DNA of 43,153 nucleotides from IMG/VR virus record IMGVR_UViG_3300028615_000077, positions 1-43,153 of that record; one strand, 5' to 3'. Shown piece after piece: positions 5,985-11,979 of this stretch. The DNA comes from a virus. Below the pieces are notes generated by a model that was given only the letters and a program-made list of their open reading frames with translations, did not search any database and was not told the origin of the DNA. The position numbers and the translations under genes are program-made. Each line of letters opens with the position of its first letter. Position 1 is the first letter of the stretch.

Positions 5985-6172
5985 GTCATTACAACTCCTA
6001 AGTTTTTTACCCCATGTATTTTAAACGTCCTAGAACGGTTTGTGTGACGAGTTTATAGGGTTGTGGTACCTAGGACATGTCTTGGTGTTTGAGAGCCTTA
6101 GAGAGCTATTTCGAGTTAATTTATTTAATCTTAATTCTTTGTTCTTATAATTAGATAAAAATTATTAAAAAT
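5985..6172 (-). promoter_or_regulatory. Gap upstream of the main minus-strand operon
   Basis: No frame of note crosses this 188-base gap. Near 6065-6085 it holds three small palindromes close together (GGTACC, CCTAGG, GACATGTC). On the minus strand two possible -10 boxes occur (TATAAA near 6055, TAAAAT near 6022) but neither has a good -35 partner. A promoter is expected here from the gene layout, but the sequence alone does not fix it. No hairpin terminator for the gene ending at 6173 was found. Confidence 0.3.
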
Positions 6173-6514
6173 TTAATCTTTAAGACCTAATTCTGCAATT
6201 TCTAATAACATATGTCTAGGAGCCATTTTTTGATAATACTTTGACTTTAAACACTTCTGACATGGACGGTAATCTGTAAATGTTTTTATAGAAGAAAGAG
6301 AATTTATTACTTTTTGAATGTCTTTTTCAAAACATACATGAATACCATTCCAATCAATTTGGAATAGGGCATCATCTAATTTGTTCGGAAGATTCTTAAG
6401 CTTAGACCCGCAAGCTGTTCGTGGATAAATTGTTCTGTTAGAATAATGTATAATTCTATCATACTGTATGACTCTATTATTATGTATAATTCTATTCCAG
6501 GACTTACGCATCAT
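6173..6514 (-). CDS. Diverged family B paralog
   Basis: This 113-residue protein begins MMRKSWNRIIHNNRVIQYDR and has a near repeat of its own start (RIIHNNRVIQYD, RIIHYSNRTIYP). The zinc signature is recognisable: IIHYSNRTIYPRTACGS, then YRPCQKCLKSKYY, and a late LLEIAELGL replacing LELLPLYEI. It stands alone between two gaps and has its own promoter facing that of the plus-strand gene at 6591. The gene starts about 8 bases after its proposed -10 box, so the mRNA may be nearly leaderless. The second ATG (6511) is an equally possible start. Confidence 0.7.
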   Translation of the reverse strand: MMRKSWNRIIHNNRVIQYDRIIHYSNRTIYPRTACGSKLKNLPNKLDDALFQIDWNGIHVCFEKDIQKVINSLSSIKTFTDYRPCQKCLKSKYYQKMAPRHMLLEIAELGLKD

Positions 6515-6522
6515 TCTATTGC

Positions 6523-6550
6523 AATATAATCAGTGAACAACAATAGTCAA
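6523..6550 (-). promoter_or_regulatory. Sigma70-like promoter for the gene at 6514
   Basis: On the minus strand TTGACT (6550..6545) and TATATT (6528..6523) are separated by 16 bases. The -10 box ends 8 bases before the ATG at 6514, predicting a very short or absent 5' leader. Its -35 box forms one half of an inverted repeat shared with the opposing promoter. Confidence 0.5.
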
Positions 6551-6553
6551 GGG

Positions 6554-6582
6554 TTGACTCCTGTAGACATAATACTTATAAA
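6554..6582 (+). promoter_or_regulatory. Sigma70-like promoter for the gene at 6591
   Basis: TTGACT (6554-6559) and TATAAA (6577-6582) are separated by 17 bases, close to the bacterial consensus. The -10 box ends 8 bases before the ATG at 6591, so the transcript would be almost leaderless, as on the other strand. The two -35 boxes together form the inverted repeat AGTCAA-GGG-TTGACT (6545-6559). Confidence 0.55.
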
Positions 6583-6590
6583 AGTAAAAT

Positions 6591-6857
6591 ATGTTACTTA
6601 GCCCCGGAAAAGTTCATGCATATGGACAACACTATTTTTCTATTATTGAAAATAGTTATTATACTAATATCCACATAAAAACACTATGTGGCTTACAAGA
6701 ATGTTTTCTAACTTCTATTAAAAATAAAACAGAAAATCCAAAAGAATTACAAATACCTACAAATTTTATAACCAAAGAACCTTCAAAAATAACATGTAAA
6801 CGTTGTAGGGGAACAAAAAAGTACTCATTATTTCTCTTATATTTCAGTAACTTATAA
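6591..6857 (+). CDS. Divergent family B zinc-binding paralog
   Basis: The only plus-strand member of the family has 88 residues. It shows NIHIKTLCGLQE, then KITCKRCRGTKKYSLFLLY, giving the His, CG and CxxC ligands in order, but the LELLPLYEI tail has diverged. No other start codon precedes the conserved part and no Shine-Dalgarno sequence lies before the ATG, in line with a leaderless transcript. It faces the diverged member at 6514 across a symmetric promoter region. Confidence 0.65.
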   Translation: MLLSPGKVHAYGQHYFSIIENSYYTNIHIKTLCGLQECFLTSIKNKTENPKELQIPTNFITKEPSKITCKRCRGTKKYSLFLLYFSNL

Positions 6858-7353
6858 AAAAGTTATAGTATTATCCCTTGACAACAAAGTATTATGAGCT
6901 ACATTAATACAGACCGTTAAGATATGGGTTAGATCGGTTATAAGATCTAATAAGAATTAATAATATAATTACAATATTTATATAATTTATTTAATAATAG
7001 TAGTAATTACAGTATAACTTTAATAATTTTATTAAATGTACATAATTTACAGTATTTATAAATTCTATAAGATCTATTACAGTTATACTGTTAATAAGAT
7101 TAGATGTACATACTTTGTTTAAGGTATGGTAAAACAGTATGAAAAATATCTCTAGTATGGATTCGTTCTGGTATAGTAGGTTGGATTCTTTATGTAAAGA
7201 ATTATTTCAGTATTATGAGAAGTTTCTAAGTTGGTACGGTAATATATAAAATGTACTAGAAAGGTACTGCTGGAGTTTCCTAATGATTCTGTATGGTTAG
7301 AAATCGACGATTTTTACCTTCTACTAATTCCATAAATTTCAAGTTTAGGAGGA
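6858..7353. promoter_or_regulatory. AT-rich gap with short repeats, no convincing gene
   Basis: This 496-base stretch separates the paralog array from the plus-strand operon. It contains TATAAGATCTA twice (6939-6949, 7066-7076), three TTACAGT elements (near 7007, 7046 and 7077), the inverted repeat ACAGT-TAT-ACTGT (7079-7091), two TGTACAT words (near 7037 and 7110), and an inverted repeat TAGAAATCG-a-CGATTTTTA near 7298-7316. A 30-codon frame at 7157-7249 (MDSFWYSRLDSLCKELFQYYEKFL) has no ribosome binding site and is not called as a gene. The region could be a regulatory hub or a replication origin; nothing seen decides between them. Confidence 0.4.
6878..6905 (+). promoter_or_regulatory. Candidate promoter upstream of the plus-strand operon
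   Basis: TTGACA (6878-6883, perfect consensus) is followed after 16 bases by TACATT (6900-6905). It would produce a leader of over 400 bases before the gene at 7357, or an RNA confined to the gap. The -10 match is moderate. Confidence 0.35.
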
Positions 7354-7356
7354 GTG

Positions 7357-7839
7357 ATGACTGAGTTTATTGTTGCTGTGTTTGTTTCCATTGCTTTTTG
7401 TTTGGGGTGTGTATCTGTAGCCTTTGCTATAGCCCGCAGGACTACAGAGGCGGTGGGTAAGCAATTCTTAGAAGAAATGCATAAAATAAAGATAGAAGGG
7501 CTTAAATCTGTTTTAGATCAATTTGAAGAAGAAAAGAAGAATATTAAAAAGTATGAAGAACAGTCTTTACAGGATCAAGCTAAAGTCTTAGATCAGCAAC
7601 TTAGAGAGGCTCAGAACCAGCTACAGCAGATAACTAACTATTTTTATGATTCGTTGAACGATAATGTGACTGCTACTCTTCTTGCTGCTGCATATAGGTT
7701 TGTAGGGACTAAGCTGCCCCCTAGGAATACTGAAGAATCAGATCTCATTGCTGCGGTTTTAAATCATGAGAAAGCTGGACATCCATATTTGTCTAAGAAA
7801 CCTAGTGTGTCTTTGCCTAATAATAATGGCATGAATTAA
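7357..7839 (+). CDS. Membrane-anchored coiled-coil protein
   Basis: The ATG at 7357 has a perfect AGGAGG 4 bases upstream; the GTG three bases earlier is too close to it. The 160-residue protein has one N-terminal hydrophobic helix (about residues 3-25, FIVAVFVSIAFCLGCVSVAF) and then a long charged helix, about residues 35-90, rich in Glu, Lys and Gln, that should form a coiled coil. The C-terminal 60 residues are less regular. It resembles anchored cytoplasmic or periplasmic helper proteins in shape only. It is the first gene of the plus-strand block, and its TAA overlaps the next ATG (TAATG). Confidence 0.8.
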   Translation: MTEFIVAVFVSIAFCLGCVSVAFAIARRTTEAVGKQFLEEMHKIKIEGLKSVLDQFEEEKKNIKKYEEQSLQDQAKVLDQQLREAQNQLQQITNYFYDSLNDNVTATLLAAAYRFVGTKLPPRNTEESDLIAAVLNHEKAGHPYLSKKPSVSLPNNNGMN

Positions 7840-8093
7840 TGGACTATTATCTTTTAGATAAATATTTGAAAATTGTTGGTCCCTATCTGGTTGATTGTTG
7901 TGACCCGGTTATAGTGGTCATAGGTTTTATAGATATTAAGTTGGGTTCCTCTAATGAGTTTATTGATGTAGTTTTTCAATTTTATAAAAAAAATTTTAAA
8001 GCGTGTGAGAAATTGGTTGAAATGTGTGGGGAAGAAAAAGGGTTTTATGTTTTGCCTAAGGTGACTTATGTTGATTTTATGGATGCCCAATGA
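7839..8093 (+). CDS. Small unknown protein, first of a coupled quartet
   Basis: The 84-residue protein starts at an ATG overlapping the upstream stop (TAATG). It has an N-terminal helix (YYLLDKYLKIVGPYLVD) followed by strands (PVIVVIGFIDIKLG, EFIDVVFQFYKK) and a short helical end. Both ends overlap neighbours, as with the next three genes. The helix-then-strands layout and size recall family A on the other strand, but no conserved residues prove a relationship. The function is unknown. Confidence 0.7.
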   Translation: MDYYLLDKYLKIVGPYLVDCCDPVIVVIGFIDIKLGSSNEFIDVVFQFYKKNFKACEKLVEMCGEEKGFYVLPKVTYVDFMDAQ

Positions 8094-8338
8094 ATTATGA
8101 ATTGGTGAATAAGTTTATTAAAGAATCTATGTTAATCTTACGTGGAGAGTGTTTATTTGTTACTATAGACAGGTTTTCGAGGAAAAATGATCTTATTCCG
8201 GTAATAAAGTTTCACATATCTCAGGATATACTTTGGTCTCCCACTTGGGATAAGGTTTTAACACTTTATAGTAGTTCTGATAAGTTCCGAAATTTTGTTC
8301 TGAGTTATTTTATTGAACCACACAGAATTTTTTATTGA
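8090..8338 (+). CDS. Small unknown protein, second of the quartet
   Basis: An 82-residue protein whose ATG overlaps the upstream TGA (ATGA). N-terminal helix NYELVNKFIKESMLILRG, then strands CLFVTIDRF and PVIKFHIS, then WDKVLTLYSSSDKFRNFVLSYFI. The element order is the same as in the neighbouring quartet members. No known motif is present. Confidence 0.7.
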   Translation: MNYELVNKFIKESMLILRGECLFVTIDRFSRKNDLIPVIKFHISQDILWSPTWDKVLTLYSSSDKFRNFVLSYFIEPHRIFY

Positions 8339-8668
8339 GTGGATATGAGTTTATTTATGTCTAAATCTTTAGATATATCTAAGTATATGTATGATTATTT
8401 ACAGGATATTATAGATGCAATGGTGGAGGTATATGGAGATGAATTAGAAAACTGGGTGTTTATAGACTATACTGATATTATTGGTCCTGGACCTCAAATT
8501 ACATTTTTATGTAGATTTGATAATTTAAACCTTCAGACTGAGAGTCTTGATTATGGTAAGATTTTAAATCTACTAAATGATATCAATTTGGCAATATTTC
8601 CTTTTTGTATTGGGTTTGTGTTCCTGAGTTCTCAGGATTATGGAAAAGGTCTGTATTTTTTTGAATGA
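8339..8668 (+). CDS. Small unknown protein, third of the quartet
   Basis: The frame begins at a GTG directly after the upstream TGA; an ATG at 8345 is the alternative and neither has a good ribosome binding site. The 109-residue protein (GTG start) has helix KSLDISKYMYDYLQDIIDAM followed by strand-like WVFIDYTDII and QITFLCRFDNL, then helix and strand. It is acidic overall. The stop overlaps the next start (ATGA). The function is unknown. Confidence 0.65.
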   Translation: MDMSLFMSKSLDISKYMYDYLQDIIDAMVEVYGDELENWVFIDYTDIIGPGPQITFLCRFDNLNLQTESLDYGKILNLLNDINLAIFPFCIGFVFLSSQDYGKGLYFFE

Positions 8669-9003
8669 GTCTTCCTAATCTTGTAGTTGAATCTATACAC
8701 AATGTACTATCTCAAGTGTTCAGTCAGTACGGGAAGCATTTGTACCCGGTGGCTATAGTTAGAAATTTGGGGTTTGTTAATATAAATCAAATAGGTGTGG
8801 TGTTAGAGATTGTATTTTACACCTCTCAGTGTTCTGCCGATGCTCATGATATGTTAAAAGATTTATATCGACAGGATATTACTCATCAGTACAATAAAGA
8901 CCTAACCCGTTTAGTGTCTCCTTATCTATTGACTGTTTTTTACAAATGCGTTGATCCTATATTGATTGATTCTAGCGGTTGTGTCATAATGTCTCAGGTG
9001 TGA
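8665..9003 (+). CDS. Small unknown protein, fourth of the quartet
   Basis: This 112-residue protein starts at an ATGA overlap. An N-terminal helix (LVVESIHNVLSQVFSQYG) leads into strands YPVAIVRNLGFV and GVVLEIVFYTS, a central helix (DAHDMLKDLYRQDI) and a final strand pair. The topology parallels the longer family A proteins. Its TGA overlaps the GTG start of the following lipoprotein gene. The function is unknown. Confidence 0.7.
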   Translation: MSLPNLVVESIHNVLSQVFSQYGKHLYPVAIVRNLGFVNINQIGVVLEIVFYTSQCSADAHDMLKDLYRQDITHQYNKDLTRLVSPYLLTVFYKCVDPILIDSSGCVIMSQV

Positions 9004-9617
9004 GGATCCTGTTTTTACTTTGTGTATTGTTCGGTATTTTTATAGGCTGTGGTTCATCTCAGTCTTGGAACGTGGATGTATCTAAAAAGAATTATTTAGG
9101 ATGTACTATTTTCTGGAAAGATACTAATTTTCCTATACGGGTTCTTCCTGGTCCAGATTTTGATGAGGCTGAAACAGACTTAGTTGAAGTGAGTCTGCAG
9201 CAATGGAATATTAGTACAGGTAGTTACGTTTTTAGTATAACTGATAAATTTGATCATAAACAAGCTACAATTGTTCTATCTCATCATGATTTACCTAAGA
9301 ATTTGATGGGGTACGCGGTGGCCGTACCTGAAAATAATTTACAAGGTCGCTTAGGGTCATTACAATATGGTTTAATTTTGTTGGATATGCCAGCAATTAA
9401 AGACTCTTATAGGTATGTGAAGACTTTAGTACATGAATTAGGGCATATCTTGGGATTTTCACATGATGAAGATGATTTGTCTATTATGTACAAAAATATA
9501 CATCCTAGAAAGCAAGAAATTTTAGAACATCATATAAGAACTATACATCTGATGCAGGGTGGTGTATTTAAAAAACCTTCTATGTTTGGTGATGTCCCCG
9601 CTTGTTTTTCGTTGTAG
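9000..9617 (+). CDS. Matrixin-like zinc metalloprotease, predicted lipoprotein
   Basis: The GTG at 9000 overlaps the upstream TGA (GTGA) and gives a lipoprotein signal peptide, MRILFLLCVLFGIFIGC, with the lipobox FIGC at Cys17. The mature part contains HELGHILGFSH (His145, Glu146, His149, His155) followed by SIMY, the Met-turn. This is the HExxHxxGxxH signature of metzincin proteases, closest to matrixins (M10-like). The 205-residue length fits a bare catalytic domain. It would sit on the outer leaflet of a membrane or be released on lysis. Possible roles are superinfection effects, host surface processing or virion entry; the sequence does not tell which. Confidence 0.85.
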   Translation: MRILFLLCVLFGIFIGCGSSQSWNVDVSKKNYLGCTIFWKDTNFPIRVLPGPDFDEAETDLVEVSLQQWNISTGSYVFSITDKFDHKQATIVLSHHDLPKNLMGYAVAVPENNLQGRLGSLQYGLILLDMPAIKDSYRYVKTLVHELGHILGFSHDEDDLSIMYKNIHPRKQEILEHHIRTIHLMQGGVFKKPSMFGDVPACFSL

Positions 9618-9661
9618 AGGTTCTTGCATATGAAATGAGGGGTGTTACATTAGAGGGACAT

Positions 9662-9734
9662 TCCAGTGTAGCTCAGTTGGTAGAGCGGGTGGCTGTTAAC
9701 CACTTGGTCGGAGGTTCGAGCCCTTCCGCTGGAG
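9662..9734 (+). tRNA. tRNA-Asn (anticodon GTT)
   Basis: A complete cloverleaf can be drawn. The acceptor stem is TCCAGTG with CGCTGGA, the D arm contains GCTCAGTTGGTAGAGC, the anticodon loop CTGTTAA carries GTT, and the T loop is TTCGAGC. The discriminator base is G, usual for Asn. The CCA end is not encoded. It lies between the metalloprotease gene and a HEAT-like gene, in the direction of transcription. Confidence 0.95.
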
Positions 9735-9761
9735 CTGCTAAAGTGTAGAGGAGGGGAAGTA

Positions 9762-10121
9762 ATGACTGAGGAACAACTAGATGCTTTGGCTATGGAAGAC
9801 CCTGAAACTCTTATTAATATGCTGGTTGATGGTAGTTTGAATACTAGTATGTTGTCTTTTGCTGCAGAGTTGGCAGGAAGAGAAATTGAGAAGGTAGAGT
9901 TTAGAGATAAGCTTGTTTCTAATCTTTTGTCTTTGTTACAGCATGAGTCTTCTTTGGTTCGAGAAGGGGCTGTGATGGGCTTGGATTACTTATATTATTA
10001 TTTTCCTAATGTGCAGAAAGAGTTGAAGCAGAGGATGGACCCAAAGGTTGAACCTAGTGAGGGTGTTCGAGATGCAGCTGAAGAAGCTGTGGATTTTTGG
10101 ACTGCTATGGGAGTTAAGTAA
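9762..10121 (+). CDS. Helical HEAT-like repeat protein
   Basis: The ATG follows GAGGAGGGG. The 119-residue acidic protein appears all-helical. The segment LLSLLQHESSLVREGAVMGLDYLYYYF resembles one HEAT/Armadillo repeat (a helix with the pattern L-x-x-x-x-x-x-V-R-x-x-A), and VRDAAEEAVDFW looks like a second. Such folds usually bind proteins. It lies between tRNA-Asn and a small unknown gene that begins one base after its stop. Confidence 0.75.
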   Translation: MTEEQLDALAMEDPETLINMLVDGSLNTSMLSFAAELAGREIEKVEFRDKLVSNLLSLLQHESSLVREGAVMGLDYLYYYFPNVQKELKQRMDPKVEPSEGVRDAAEEAVDFWTAMGVK

Positions 10122-10424
10122 ATGGATCGTTTACGTTATTTTTTAAAAGTAGCGCGGAATTATGGGTTGTTGAATGGCCGCATTAGCGTAGGGATGGATG
10201 ATGTTTTGCATGTAACTTACACTCGTGATTCGTTATATGCATTCTTTGATTTTGGGAAAAAAGGTAGTTTGACAATGACATTGTCCCAAGGAAATTCCAT
10301 GGATATGATTACTAGGCAAGTTCCTCCTGGAACTGAGAATGCGGCTCTTAAAGAAGCGGCGGAATTCTTTGACCAGTTGAATCAAGGTGGGTTGATCCCA
10401 CATTATGATCGTAGTACAGATTAA
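10122..10424 (+). CDS. Unknown small protein
   Basis: A 100-residue protein starting directly after the upstream TAA. An N-terminal helix (DRLRYFLKVARNYG) is followed by strands RISVGMDDVLHVTYT, SLYAFFDFG and SLTMTLSQG and a C-terminal helix (ALKEAAEFFDQLNQGG). No membrane segment or metal site is visible. Its TAA overlaps the next ATG (TAATG). Not recognised. Confidence 0.7.
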   Translation: MDRLRYFLKVARNYGLLNGRISVGMDDVLHVTYTRDSLYAFFDFGKKGSLTMTLSQGNSMDMITRQVPPGTENAALKEAAEFFDQLNQGGLIPHYDRSTD

Positions 10425-10738
10425 TGATTATGTTTGCATTTTATTTTTCGTTAGTTTCTCTAATAATTATGGTTTTAATGCGTTTGGCGTTAGAATTGAT
10501 GACTAAAGAAAAGTATATATCTGATCTTTTTAATAGGGTTTATCCACCAGAAACTATTGCAGAGGATATGGCTAATGGATTAGATGTTGTAAGCATAAAA
10601 CGTAGGATGTATGAAGATTTTGGTGAAAAGTTTGATCGAACTAAGGAGGACTTATCTAAGATTCTTAATTTGTGCCTTTTTGCTAGTTTTGCCTTTTGGG
10701 TTATTTCCTGTATTCTTCTTATGATTTACTTGTTATAA
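10424..10738 (+). CDS. Two-TM membrane protein, paralog of its neighbour
   Basis: The 104-residue protein has a hydrophobic helix at about residues 3-25 (FAFYFSLVSLIIMVLMRLAL), a soluble loop of about 50 residues with Glu, Asp and Lys, and a second helix near the end (LCLFASFAFWVISCILLMIY). The layout is the same as in the gene at 10750, so the pair probably arose by duplication. Phage holins can be this size, but the long soluble loop is atypical. The function is unknown. Confidence 0.75.
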   Translation: MIMFAFYFSLVSLIIMVLMRLALELMTKEKYISDLFNRVYPPETIAEDMANGLDVVSIKRRMYEDFGEKFDRTKEDLSKILNLCLFASFAFWVISCILLMIYLL

Positions 10739-10749
10739 AAATGTGAAAT

Positions 10750-11073
10750 ATGATGCTTTACTTTACATTTATTTTATCCTTAATAATGTTTGTTGTATGT
10801 TTAGTTCTTTATGCCGGAAGTAAACAATTGTTAAAGCAAGGTCCCACACAAGAAGAAATAAATAAACTTGTGGATGGTTGTTATTCATATGAGCAACGAG
10901 AAATAGACCTACAGAAGGGGTTGCCAGTTGACGAAAGAGTAAGAAGACTGGGAGAAAAGGCTCCTGATGTGTATATGAAAATGTATGCTAGTCTTAGTAT
11001 GTGGAGTGCGATTGGATTTTGTTTTTTTGGCGTGGTTTTACTTTCTTCTGGGTTGACCTTATTGTTATTTTAA
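10750..11073 (+). CDS. Two-TM membrane protein, paralog of the preceding gene
   Basis: A 107-residue protein with a first hydrophobic helix (LYFTFILSLIMFVVCLVLYAG), a charged loop of about 55 residues, and a second helix (AIGFCFFGVVLLSSGLTLLLF) at the C-terminus. The loop sequence differs from the neighbour (PTQEEINKLVDGCYSYEQ), but both carry an acidic-helical stretch of similar length. Either of two adjacent ATGs (10750, 10753) could be used. Confidence 0.75.
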   Translation: MMLYFTFILSLIMFVVCLVLYAGSKQLLKQGPTQEEINKLVDGCYSYEQREIDLQKGLPVDERVRRLGEKAPDVYMKMYASLSMWSAIGFCFFGVVLLSSGLTLLLF

Positions 11074-11120
11074 AATTTGTCAAGACTGTTTTTTTGGGTA
11101 TTTTATGTTACTCTGTTTTT

Positions 11121-11288
11121 ATGCGGGAGAAATCTGAGCATATAGCGTCTTTGCGATATTTATCTGCATTGCTACGTGAAAGGCAGAGTTGGGGATGGTT
11201 GAAGGATGAAGAACGACAATTATGTAGAGAAAGTATTGTCGCCCTCGATCGTGCTGTGGAAGCGTTAGAGATGCAGGTGCAAGCATGA
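11121..11288 (+). CDS. Small charged protein (start uncertain)
   Basis: The frame is open from 11001 but overlaps the previous gene heavily. The first sensible ATG is 11121, giving 55 residues (MREKSEHIASLRYLSALLRERQSW then GWLKDEERQLCRESIVALDRAVE), all helical and charged. No clear ribosome binding site precedes this ATG. A start further upstream within the hydrophobic stretch would add a membrane helix (FVKTVFLGILCYSVF), giving a third membrane protein in a row. Its stop overlaps the next start (ATGA). Confidence 0.55.
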   Translation: MREKSEHIASLRYLSALLRERQSWGWLKDEERQLCRESIVALDRAVEALEMQVQA

Positions 11289-11857
11289 AGCTAGTACATA
11301 TATTTGATATTGATGTTACAATAGCAAATAATACTCACAGGGCTCGAATATTGGAGGCTTTCTGTCCTATATGTTTATTCGAATTAGGCACTAATGAGAA
11401 AAATAACTATTGTAGTGTATGTGATAGGACAGTGGACAGATTTGTTCCTTCTGCGTATTGGGAAGAGTTTTCAGATCCACAATTGGTAGCTCAAGATACT
11501 CCGGTTTCTAAAGCTATTGCTTATATGAATAAGATACGAAAGTATGATAATAATGATATCTTATTTGTGACTGGACGAGATGAGAGTTTGCGAGAAGTAA
11601 CAGATTGGTGGTTGCGTAATTATTTCAATATAGTTGAAACAGGGACTTTATATATGAGGTCTCCAGGGGATGAAGGTATTCCCGCCCCTATATTCAAATC
11701 TCATACTATAAACCGTATTATTAAAGAGCATAAGTATAAAATTCAAGAAGATATTTTTATGTTTTATGAAGATGAGATTGAAACTTTAAAGGAATATCAG
11801 AAGATGGGTATAGTTTTTAAATGCCCTCAAGCCTGGGATGTTTTAGTGATTGATTAG
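11285..11857 (+). CDS. HAD-family phosphatase with inserted zinc ribbon
   Basis: The 190-residue protein has HAD motif I as FDIDVTIANNTHR (Asp8, Asp10), motif II as FVTGRDE (Thr96), a candidate motif III Lys at 138 and motif IV as FYEDE (162-164). The arrangement resembles the 3'-phosphatase domain of phage polynucleotide kinases, where TGRDE-like motifs are common. Residue 11 is Val where most HAD proteins have Gly or Thr. After motif I there is an inserted C27-P-I-C30 ... C43-S-V-C46, a zinc ribbon not found in the basic fold. It likely hydrolyses a phosphate ester, possibly on a nucleotide or nucleic acid end. Confidence 0.8.
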   Translation: MKLVHIFDIDVTIANNTHRARILEAFCPICLFELGTNEKNNYCSVCDRTVDRFVPSAYWEEFSDPQLVAQDTPVSKAIAYMNKIRKYDNNDILFVTGRDESLREVTDWWLRNYFNIVETGTLYMRSPGDEGIPAPIFKSHTINRIIKEHKYKIQEDIFMFYEDEIETLKEYQKMGIVFKCPQAWDVLVID

Positions 11858-11901
11858 TAAAAAGTTGAATAATAATCATTTCGGGTTACATATTTTTATT
11901 A

Positions 11902-11907
11902 TATAAT
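11902..11907 (+). promoter_or_regulatory. Possible -10 box upstream of the reductase gene
   Basis: A perfect TATAAT lies in the 122-base gap before the reductase gene. The region 17 bases upstream (TTTCGG) is a poor -35 match. In AT-rich DNA such a box can be accidental, so the call is weak. Confidence 0.3.
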
Positions 11908-11937
11908 AGAATCTTTGGTTCATTTTTCATCTTACTG

Positions 11938-11956
11938 GGAATTATTCAATAATTCC
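11938..11956. repeat. Inverted repeat before the reductase gene
   Basis: GGAATTATT-C-AATAATTCC is a perfect 9-base inverted repeat with a one-base centre, 23 bases upstream of the reductase start codon. No T run follows, so it is not an intrinsic terminator. An operator is the most natural reading. It does not resemble the NrdR box consensus. Confidence 0.5.
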
Positions 11957-11979
11957 TTTGGCAGGGATTTTGCATACTT

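Noticed and set aside
554-6857. The tandem array considered as a CRISPR or repeat array.
   Set aside because: Repeat units are protein-coding and too divergent in DNA sequence; there are no short identical repeats with regular spacers.
7157-7249. A 30-codon frame (MDSFWYSRLDSLCKELFQ...) in the gap, faintly like a family A helix.
   Set aside because: No ribosome binding site, very short, and the similarity is too weak to exclude chance.
11858-11979. A cobalamin riboswitch before the B12-dependent reductase gene.
   Set aside because: The gap is too short for that riboswitch and no B12-box-like sequence was seen.
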